Positions 17,226-23,017 of a stretch of 32,925 nt of DNA are shown piece after piece; position 1 is the first letter of the stretch, and each line of letters begins with the position of its first letter. This DNA comes from Streptomyces sp. CC53. Its GTDB lineage: Bacteria > Actinomycetota > Actinomycetes > Streptomycetales > Streptomycetaceae. The notes beneath the pieces are model-generated. The model was not told the DNA's origin and did not search any database. It saw nothing but the letters and a program-made list of their open reading frames with translations. The stretch is from positions 1 to 32,925 of the forward strand of contig NZ_MKXB01000207.1 in assembly GCF_001865245.1 (NCBI RefSeq). Reading direction: 5' to 3'. A program made the position numbers and the translations under genes.

Positions 17226-17467
17226 CAGGCGGCCTGGCCGCCTGTGCGCTTGAGGGAGCCGTCGGCGTTGCGGGGGCCGGTGTTCTCGATGATCTCGCTG
17301 AAGTCGAGCTCGCCTGAGTCCATGGCGTCGAAGAACTCTTGGCGTAGGTGGCGCTTGACGGCGTCCTCCATGGCCAGTCGCACGGCCTTCGCCTTGGTCT
17401 TGGTGCCGAAGATGCGCATAGCCTCGGCGACCATGTCCTCGTCGAGATCGATGACTGTCCGAGCCAT
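17225..17467 (-). CDS. vapB: VapB-type antitoxin (TA1)
   Basis: An 80-residue antitoxin of the VapB type: MARTVIDLDEDMVAEAMRIF, then TKTKAKAVRLAMEDAVKRH, is the ribbon-helix-helix-type DNA-binding part. The C-terminal 40 residues, with SGELDFSEIIENTG, would wrap around the toxin. AGAAGGG precedes the ATG. It is upstream of, and one base overlapping with, the PIN toxin. The VapBC complex normally represses its own promoter, and a nested inverted repeat lies 35-73 bp upstream of the start. Confidence 0.9.
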   Translation of the reverse strand: MARTVIDLDEDMVAEAMRIFGTKTKAKAVRLAMEDAVKRHLRQEFFDAMDSGELDFSEIIENTGPRNADGSLKRTGGQAA

Positions 17468-17501
17468 GGTGTGGTTCCCTTCTCCGGGAGGCGTACTACG
17501 T

Positions 17502-17540
17502 AAAACGATACCATCTCGATGGTGATGGCGATGTCGTTTT
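17502..17540 (-). promoter_or_regulatory. Candidate TA1 operator, nested inverted repeats
   Basis: AAAACGA at 17502-17508 is mirrored by TCGTTTT at 17534-17540. Inside it ACCATC at 17510-17515 is mirrored by GATGGT at 17518-17523. On the minus strand TATCGTTTTACGT lies across the expected -10. Placement just before the antitoxin start suits autorepression by VapBC. Confidence 0.55.
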
Positions 17541-17665
17541 GTGGCCCGGTTGCGCCGGACAGCCTCTGGGTTCGCAATGGCCCGGCACTCTGGACGGTTG
17601 CTGGATCCACGCTGGACCGGTCCTGCGCGCGGAGCTGTTCCCGCAGGTCATCGGAGTCGTCGATA

Positions 17666-17680
17666 TTCCGCTTCAAGGTC
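17666..17680 (+). repeat. Putative attachment core, copy 2 (degenerate)
   Basis: TTCCGCTTCAAGGTC matches the first 11 bases of the core, then diverges and lacks the stop codon. It lies 198 bp upstream of the TA1 antitoxin start. The preceding ~95 bp resemble those before copy 5 (GCTGGATCnnnGCTGGA, later GCAGGTC), which argues that it is not a chance match. Confidence 0.45.
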
Positions 17681-17729
17681 GCGGCGGAGCTGCGCAGGCA
17701 CCTCGACTCCGTCGAGACCCCGTAGGCCA

Positions 17730-17870
17730 GTCCGCAGACAGTCCGCAGGACACCCGTAAACAGCCATCGGGACCCAACGCACGCCAACGGAGAAATGCCT
17801 GGTCAGGGCGGTGCGTGCGGCTCCGCCGCAGGTCAGGATCGGGCCGCAGGCGTTCCGCTTCAACGTGTGA
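17730..17870 (+). repeat. Long direct repeat A with attachment core copy 3
   Basis: About 141 bp that recur at 19825-19964 with roughly 85% identity by eye and one indel. It begins GTCCGCAGACAGTCCGCAGG and ends in the core TTCCGCTTCAACGTGTGA (17853-17870). In the core's frame the end reads PQVRIGPQAFRFNV-stop, so the copy could restore a ychF-like terminus. Confidence 0.8.
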
Positions 17871-17884
17871 CCTCTCGTCAAGAA

Positions 17885-17920
17885 CTGTGCCCGACCCGCC
17901 TGTTGGCAGGTCGGGCACAG
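17885..17920. terminator. Hairpin following attachment core copy 3
   Basis: A perfect 12-bp stem (CTGTGCCCGACC / GGTCGGGCACAG) with a 12-nt loop, 15 bp after the core. It lies between the core and the TA2 toxin stop, the same arrangement as after ychF itself. Confidence 0.75.
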
Positions 17921-17990
17921 GCGTCTGTCCGCGTGGAGTCCTTGCCCCGTGACGTGGCGCGGCGGCGGGTCTGGTCGGCGTCAGGCTGCC

Positions 17991-18383
17991 TCAGACCTTG
18001 ACGACTTCCACGGAAGGGCCGCACAGGACTGTCAGGTCCTCGGGGTCGGACGTGAGGACGGTGACCGGCCGGGGTGCGTTGCGGGCGATGACGGCGAAGG
18101 CGGCATCGATGGCGTACTTGTGGCCGTGGAGGTGATGGGCGCGCAGAAGCGCGGCGGCCTGGTCGGTGATCTCCTTGGTGATGTCGTGAACGTCGACGCG
18201 GGAGAGGACCCACTTGATACGGGCCGGGTGGATGCGCTCGTAGTCGGCCTCAAGCGTGGTCATGGCGCTGGTGGCGACGCGGACACCCTCTTCCGATGCC
18301 GCTTGGACCAGAGCCACGACGGTGCGGTCCTTGCGGTAGAGCTTCGAGAGCCCTTCGCTGTCGAGCAGGAGCGTGCCGGGCAT
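17991..18383 (-). CDS. PIN-domain toxin (TA2)
   Basis: A 130-residue PIN-domain protein not closely similar to the TA1 toxin. Active-site acids: Asp in LLLDSEGLSKLYR near 8, Glu in TTLEADYERIHP near 44, Asp in KYAIDAAFAVIARN near 93 and Asp in VLTSDPEDLTVL near 111. It is likely an RNase toxin. The start overlaps the antitoxin stop by one base. Its stop is 120 bp from attachment core copy 3, with a hairpin between. Neighbouring sequence to the right is a decayed helicase gene on the other strand, so the pair has stayed open while its surroundings broke down. That is consistent with selection for the TA pair. Confidence 0.88.
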   Translation of the reverse strand: MPGTLLLDSEGLSKLYRKDRTVVALVQAASEEGVRVATSAMTTLEADYERIHPARIKWVLSRVDVHDITKEITDQAAALLRAHHLHGHKYAIDAAFAVIARNAPRPVTVLTSDPEDLTVLCGPSVEVVKV

Positions 18384-18634
18384 CAGGCGGCGGCCCCGCC
18401 GGCCTGTCGGTGGTCGTGGCGCAGCAGCGCCCGGGCGGCCTCGACCTCCTCGCGGGTGAGGGCTTCGTTGTCGGTCTCGAAGTCGGCGACGATCTCCCGG
18501 AGCTTGTCCATGGCGACCCGCTGTTCGAGAGCCTCGGCGACGTAGGCGGAGAAACCGCCGGGTCCGACATGGGCGCGTACGGCCTCGGCGAGATCCTCGG
18601 GCAAGCTGATCGAATACTTCCTACTACCGCTCAT
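18383..18634 (-). CDS. Ribbon-helix-helix-like antitoxin (TA2)
   Basis: An 83-residue protein from the ATG at 18634, which has AGGA about 8 nt upstream; the frame runs further but without a better start. The N-terminus, SGSRKYSISLPEDLAEAVRA then GPGGFSAYVAEALEQRV, is a CopG/RHH-like DNA-binding motif. The Glu/Ala-rich C-terminus, LTREEVEAARALLRHDH, would contact the toxin. One-base overlap with the PIN gene marks it as the cognate antitoxin. Confidence 0.85.
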   Translation of the reverse strand: MSGSRKYSISLPEDLAEAVRAHVGPGGFSAYVAEALEQRVAMDKLREIVADFETDNEALTREEVEAARALLRHDHRQAGGAAA

Positions 18635-18805
18635 GGTGCTGATCCTACCGGTGGTCGTAAGCCCGGGGCTGTGCATGACCGCCCCGAGGTTCGGTTGCTC
18701 CGCAGGGGAGCTGCGAATGCCCGGCGAGGCCCGGTGGGGGCGGTGGGAAGACGCGGGGAGGGCCGGCGAGGGGCGGGAAGCGTGGGGCGTGGCGAGCGGG
18801 ACACA

Positions 18806-19812
18806 GTCGGCGACGAGATGGGCCTTGGAAGACCATTCAGGCGATCGCCGTCCTCGCCCACCTGGCTGCCGAGGGACAGAGTCACTTCATGGTCGTCTGC
18901 CCGGCGAGCGTCCTCGTCAACTGGACACGGGAGATCGAGGCCCGCAGCGCCCTGCGCGTCATGGTGCTCCACGGTCCTGACCGGCACTACGCGTTCGCCG
19001 ACCGGAAGGGGCGGGACGGTGTCGGGGTGACCACGTTCGGCGCGCTGCGCGGCTTTCCCGCACCGGGCGGTGGGGAGGTCGGGCTGCTGGTGGTCGACGA
19101 AGCGCACTCCGAGAAGAACCCGAAGGCCAAGCGGTCCCCAACGGTCGGCCTGTGGGCGGAGCGTTGAAGTTGCCCGCGCGCACGGCTTCGCGGGCCCTGT
19201 ACATGCGCCCCGAGAAGTCGGCCAAGCTGGACCGGCTCCGGGAGATCGTTCAGGAGGCCGGCGAGAACGGGCAGAAGACGGTGGTCTTCACAAACTTCAA
19301 GGACGTACTGGGCGTGGTGAAGGAGGCCCTCGCGGCCGGAACCGCCAGGGCCACTCCGGTGTTCGGTCCGCTGACCGGCGGCGTCCCCGCCCAGCGTCGC
19401 CAGGAGATCGTCGACGACTTCGCCGGTGTCCAGGGCCCGGCGGTGCTCCTGGGGCAGATCCAGGCAGCGGGCGTCGGCCTCAACGTGCAGGCCACCTCCG
19501 TCGTCGTCATCTGTGAACCCCAGATCAAGCCGACCATCCGGACATCAGGTGGTGGCACGGGCCCACCGTATGGGCCAGGTCAGGCCGGTTGGTGTCCACC
19601 GCCTCCTCGCCACCGGAGGCGTGGACGAACGCATGGTGAAGATGCTGGAAACCAAGATGCGCCTGTTCGATGCCTATGCCCGCCGCAGCGCCCTGGCCGA
19701 AGCCACCCCGGACGCGGTCGACGTGTCAGACACCGAGCTGGCACGCCGGATCGTCGAGGAGGAACAGGCGCGTCTGGGTATGACGGATGAGAGGCCTGCG
19801 TCATCCGAGTGA
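18806..19812 (+). pseudogene. SNF2-family helicase, heavily decayed
   Basis: Pieces of a SNF2/DEAD-like ATPase are spread over three frames. Motif I GDEMGLG then TIQAIAVLAHLAAEG is split by a one-base deletion near 18828, which removes the Walker-A lysine frame. Motif Ia VVCPASVLVNWTREIE and motif II VVDEAHSEKNPKAK follow, and the frame stops at 19165-19167. Motif III and the start of the second RecA-like domain are missing. The tail resumes with PEKSAKLDRLREIVQEA, TVVFTNFKDVL, QAAGVGLNVQATSVVV, another frameshift near 19545, then VARAHRMGQVRPVGVHRLLA and a C-terminal FDAYARRSALAEA segment. The N-terminus is absent as well. It cannot make an active enzyme. Original role, perhaps phage defence or plasmid functions, is unknown. 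Confidence 0.88.
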
Positions 19813-19824
19813 GGGTGTCCTCCG

Positions 19825-19964
19825 GTCCGCAGACAGTCCGCAGGACACCCGTAAACGGCCGTCGGGACTCAACGGATGCCACCGAGGAATCCCAGGTCAG
19901 GGCCTTGCGCGGGGCTCCGCCGCAGGTCAGGATCAGTCCGCAGACGTTCCGCTTCAATGTGTGA
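19825..19964 (+). repeat. Long direct repeat B with attachment core copy 4
   Basis: Partner of the repeat at 17730-17870. It ends in TTCCGCTTCAATGTGTGA (19947-19964), again FRFNV-stop, preceded by PQVRISPQT in frame. The two repeats bracket TA2 plus the helicase remnant, like the ends of one integrated unit. Confidence 0.8.
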
Positions 19965-20010
19965 GCGGATGAAGTGACACCACGTCGCTGATGTGGCAAA
20001 CATGCAGGTC

Positions 20011-20046
20011 AGAAGGGGTCGGGCTCTATCGAGTCCGACCCCTTCG
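20011..20046. terminator. Hairpin following attachment core copy 4
   Basis: GAAGGGGTCGG at 20012-20022 pairs with CCGACCCCTTC at 20035-20045, and the loop can add three more pairs. It lies between core copy 4 and the TA3 toxin stop. Confidence 0.75.
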
Positions 20047-20098
20047 TCGTCACCGTGCTCGATGGGCGCTGGATGTTCTGACGTGTGGTCAGCAGCAA

Positions 20099-20362
20099 TC
20101 AGGTGTCGTAAACGGTGGACCGGTGTCCCACGTGAACGACCCAGACCACCAGTTCCCCGTTGTCGATGGTGTAGACGACGCGGTAGTCGCCGACGCGCAG
20201 GCGGCGCCGTTCGGGCTGGGACACGAGTGCGGTGGTGCTGAAGCCGAGGGGGTTGGTCTCCAACTCGGTCAGCTTGGCCAGGATGCGCAGCGCCATGTCG
20301 CGGGGAATCTTCCGAAGCTCGGCCTGTGCCTCGGGGCGGAAGACCGTTCGGTACTCACTCAC
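20099..20362 (-). CDS. RelE/ParE-superfamily toxin (TA3)
   Basis: An 87-residue protein with the RelE/ParE layout: FRPEAQAELRKIPRDMALRI as helices 1-2, then the compact beta-sheet QPERRRLRVGDYRVVYTIDN and VVWVVHVGHRSTVY. The conserved LRVGDYRVVY and VGHR-VY elements and the basic patch ERRRLR fit ribosome-dependent mRNA interferases of the RelE branch. A ParE-type gyrase inhibitor cannot be excluded. It overlaps the antitoxin gene by 8 bp. Its stop is 134 bp from attachment core copy 4 with a hairpin between. Confidence 0.92.
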   Translation of the reverse strand: MSEYRTVFRPEAQAELRKIPRDMALRILAKLTELETNPLGFSTTALVSQPERRRLRVGDYRVVYTIDNGELVVWVVHVGHRSTVYDT

Positions 20363-20624
20363 CGCGCGCCAGCGTCTCCCTCATGATGTCCTCGATCGGG
20401 ATGCCGGGCGCGGGGTTGGCCATGCGCTCGTCGATGATCCGATTGATCTCGCGCTCTTCCCACTCCTGGTACTTGCGCAGTACCTCGATGGAGACGATGG
20501 CGGCGACTTCCTTGCCCCGGCGCGTGATCACTGTGGGTACGTCGTCGCGATCGGCGCGCTCCACGACCTCGGCGAGGTGGGCACGCACATCGCGGATGGA
20601 CTCTATGGGCAGCGGCTGCGTCAT
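20355..20624 (-). CDS. Phd/YefM-type antitoxin (TA3)
   Basis: An 89-residue antitoxin. PIESIRDVRAHLAEVVERA, then DVPTVITRRGKEVAAIVSIE, is the Phd/YefM fold. The acidic C-terminal helix, EEREINRIIDERMAN, would neutralise the toxin. The start ATG at 20624 gives MTQPLPIES; no strong ribosome site is seen. Antitoxins of this family bind palindromes with a TGTACA core, and exactly such a site lies 26-35 bp upstream. Confidence 0.9.
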   Translation of the reverse strand: MTQPLPIESIRDVRAHLAEVVERADRDDVPTVITRRGKEVAAIVSIEVLRKYQEWEEREINRIIDERMANPAPGIPIEDIMRETLARGE

Positions 20625-20649
20625 GCACTCAAGCGTACCGAGTGACTCA

Positions 20650-20659
20650 TGTGTACACA
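20650..20659 (-). promoter_or_regulatory. Candidate YefM/Phd operator (TGTGTACACA)
   Basis: A perfect 10-bp palindrome with a central TGTACA, just upstream of the TA3 antitoxin start. E. coli YefM is known to recognise TGTACA-core palindromes, so this is a likely autoregulation site. Confidence 0.65.
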
Positions 20660-20799
20660 ACGCGTCCCCGGTGCGGGCGACGGGCTTCGTCGCGGTCGTG
20701 CGTGCTGGATGTGCCGGATGAACTTGCACCGTGCTGGATCGGTGCTGGATGGGGGCTCCGGAAACGGTGTTCTCGCAGGTCGGAGCGCTGTGCTGAAGA

Positions 20800-20817
20800 T
20801 TCCGCTTCAATGTCTGA
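20800..20817 (+). repeat. Putative attachment core, copy 5 (distal end of island)
   Basis: TTCCGCTTCAATGTCTGA, one base different from the true ychF end. It lies 175 bp upstream of the TA3 antitoxin. Beyond it sequence returns to ordinary GC-rich DNA, so it marks the right boundary and may be the original chromosomal ychF end. Confidence 0.65.
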
Positions 20818-20856
20818 GCGGACAGGTTCATTCTCTGACCCGCAGGCCTGAGAAAG

Positions 20857-20895
20857 GAGAACGCTCCCCATGGGGACCATGTGGGGAGCGTTCTC
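20857..20895. terminator. Strong hairpin beyond the distal attachment core
   Basis: A perfect 14-bp stem (GAGAACGCTCCCCA / TGGGGAGCGTTCTC) with an 11-nt loop, 39 bp after core copy 5. If copy 5 is the ancestral ychF end, this would be the ancestral ychF terminator. Confidence 0.8.
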
Positions 20896-21036
20896 TGTCG
20901 ATCGGCCGTGCCGCAGGGCGCTCCCCGGGGCGACTGGGCGCGGGGCCGCGGCCGAACGAGGCAATCCGGGGGCCTGGGCGGTATCCCGGCCGCCGTGGGT
21001 GGAAGGGAGGGGGTGCTCGACGAAGGGGGTGCCCCC

Positions 21037-21519
21037 ATGCCGCAGGTGAGAGTCTCCGTGGCCGTACCGCGGACCGCCGCCGACGTGTTCGACTTCCTGG
21101 CCGACGGGTGCAACCTCGCCCGCTGGCACTCCGGGGTCGCCGAGATCCGTGTCGACCGGGCGGGCACGTACCGGTACCGGTTCCCCGGGCGGCGCCGGGA
21201 GACGCTGTTGCAGCGGTGGCTGGATCAGGAGGGGTGGAGGATCAGCTTCCTGGGGGAGCGGCTGTGGACCCCCCTCGGCAGCCAGGTGCCGCGCCATGAC
21301 TTCCGGGTGGCGCCGCACGGAGACGGCTGCCATGTCGACATCGGCGTCAGCGTGCGGTTGTGGGGCGGGATGGTCGCCCTGTGGCCCGTCGTGGAGATGG
21401 GCTGGCGCAGGGACCTGCCCGAGGACGCCCGCCGGCTGTACCGGCTGCTGACGGCGGCCGGTCAGGGCGGCGCGGTGGCCGACAGTGGTGCCGCGCGCGT
21501 CCGGTCGCGTCAGAACTGA
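21037..21519 (+). CDS. SRPBCC-superfamily (START-like) protein
   Basis: A 160-residue protein with the START/SRPBCC plan: VRVSVAVPRTAADVFDFLAD, NLARWHSGV near 28, a central GTYRYRFPGRR strand and a C-terminal helix, MGWRRDLPEDARRLYRLL. The fold binds hydrophobic ligands; many streptomycete members have no known role. GAAGGGGG lies about 7 nt before the ATG. Residues after about 140 look disordered. It stands alone just beyond the island and is codon-typical for the chromosome. Confidence 0.8.
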   Translation: MPQVRVSVAVPRTAADVFDFLADGCNLARWHSGVAEIRVDRAGTYRYRFPGRRRETLLQRWLDQEGWRISFLGERLWTPLGSQVPRHDFRVAPHGDGCHVDIGVSVRLWGGMVALWPVVEMGWRRDLPEDARRLYRLLTAAGQGGAVADSGAARVRSRQN

Positions 21520-21811
21520 GCCCGCAGGCGGGTGCGCGGCCCCCGGGGGTCAGGGCCCGCCGTGCCGCAGCTCCCCGCGACCGCCCGGGCCGGGCTCACC
21601 GCGTCATGCCCCTGTGGCGCGCGTCGAGGGCGGGCTGCCCGGCGCCCCTGGTCGCCATGAGCGGCGGCGCCGAGCCGCGACCGCGGTGCCGGGGCCCAGG
21701 TGCCGGGCGGTGCCGGGCCCCCGCGGCGCGCACGGCCGCCCCGGGCGGGCCTCTCCCTCACCGTGGGGTGCCGGCTCGGGGCGAGTGCCCCAGCGGTGGG
21801 GGAGCCGCCGG
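21520..21811. other. Intergenic stretch
   Basis: Nearly 300 bp of GC-rich sequence after the SRPBCC gene. No recognisable protein piece, RNA or repeat is seen, although the frame leading into the helicase remnant is open. Confidence 0.5.
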
Positions 21812-21946
21812 ATGTTCGACGCGTACGCCCGCCGCAGCGACGTCGCCGAGGCCGCGCCGGACGCGGTGGACGTCTCCGACGGGGTGCTGGCCCGCCGGAT
21901 CGTCGAGGAGGAGCAGGTCCGGCTCGCGGAGTCCGGGCGCGTGTAG
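21812..21946 (+). pseudogene. C-terminal remnant of a second SNF2 helicase
   Basis: This 44-codon piece reads MFDAYARRSDVAEAAPDAV, then DVSDGVLARRIVEEEQVRLA and stop. It aligns residue for residue with the end of the decayed helicase at 19665-19790 (FDAYARRSALAEATPDAV, DVSDTELARRIVEEEQARLG). Nothing helicase-like precedes it. It lies outside the attachment-core array and is more GC-rich than the first copy, so it is a separate and probably older relic. Confidence 0.8.
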
Positions 21947-23017
21947 GCCCTTCGCGGAGTCTCGGCGCGGACGGTGCTCTCCCGGACGTGGCGCCGGGGG
22001 GCGAGCCGGCCGCCGGGTCGTTCTCCCTCCTCCTCTTGGTCCGGGGGCCCCCGGCCCGTGCCCCGCAGCTCCACGTGCGGGCCCGGGGGCGATTTCGTAA
22101 GGGGCTGACCGGAGCTGTAGGGCCTCGGGAGCCGATGCAGTGCCGTATTGGCCGGATCCATGCGTGCGTGATCGTGCGGAATCAGCCACGCCGGCGTCCC
22201 GTACCGCTCGCAGGCTCCGGCGGGGTCCGCGGAGGAGTGGGCAGGGGGCGGGCAGTGCCCTCCGCCACGGTCGGTGCGGGTGGCGGGGCTCATGTCGCGG
22301 GCGGCCTGCGGCGGGAAGGCCGCAGGCCGCCTGCACGGCGACGAGCCGTGGGGCCGAGCCGTGGGGCCGGACGGCCGGGCCCTGCGCCCGCGGCTCGGGC
22401 ACCAGGGAGTGGGTCGTGCGCGTACGGCTCGGGCACCGCGAGGGCGGCGACCGCCCGGGGCGACCCGGTCAGGTGCGGCGGGCCGGCGATGCGGGCATCA
22501 CGGCGCCGCGGGGCGTGAACGACAGGCTCCGCATGAGGGAGCCGAGTTCGACCGAAACCCGCTCCGTGAGGGGCGCGAGCGGCGTGCCGCCCTCGCCTGG
22601 GACGTACGGAGATCGGACAACGGCAGCGCTTCGCCGTGGCGCCACGGGGAGTTCACCCGGTCGGCGAACGCCGTCCGTTGCGCCGCGCCCGCCGTGAAGT
22701 CCGGGTCGCAGGGGCCGCCGCAGCGCGGGCACTGCCAGGTCAGCCCGGAAACGGGTGATCGGACTCCGCACCCGTGACCGACGGGGGCCGCCGCTCCGTC
22801 CGCGGCGGACGCCATGTCCGTTGTGTTGCACACGTGTTGCCGATGCGACGGCACCCTTGTGGGATTCCTATGGATCGGTCAATCTTTCGGCTGGCAGACC
22901 GAGACGGGCAACGCCGCTCCAGGGTGGTGTGGTTCGTCGTGCATGCGAACAGGGGTTGTCATGCACCTGCCAGGAAACCCCCACAGCAACGCACCACCAA
23001 TGAGGAGGACCCCTCAC
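21947..23017. other. Gene-poor 1.07-kb region with hairpin and possible decayed ORFs
   Basis: No confident gene. A perfect 12-bp hairpin (GCGGCCTGCGGC / GCCGCAGGCCGC) lies at about 22299-22330. On the minus strand, around 22750-22600, a frame reads LTWQCPRCGGPCDPDF and then ADRVNSPWRHGEALPLSDL, a zinc-ribbon-like piece; the adjoining SVELGSLMRSLSF is in another frame, suggesting a broken gene. Another minus-strand piece near 22240-22140 reads CERYGTPAWLIPHDHARMD. The last ~200 bp hold the promoter region of the protease gene. Confidence 0.4.

Noticed and set aside
16660..20817. Integrase, recombinase or transposase within the island
   Set aside because: I searched every frame for recombinase or transposase motifs and saw none. 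Only the helicase relic and TA genes are recognisable, so the element is called a remnant or array, not an active ICE or IS.
22814..23017. Upstream extension of the protease frame to an ATG at 22814
   Set aside because: It would bury the signal peptide 68 residues inside; the ATG at 23018 has a strong GAGGAGG and a proper signal sequence right after it.
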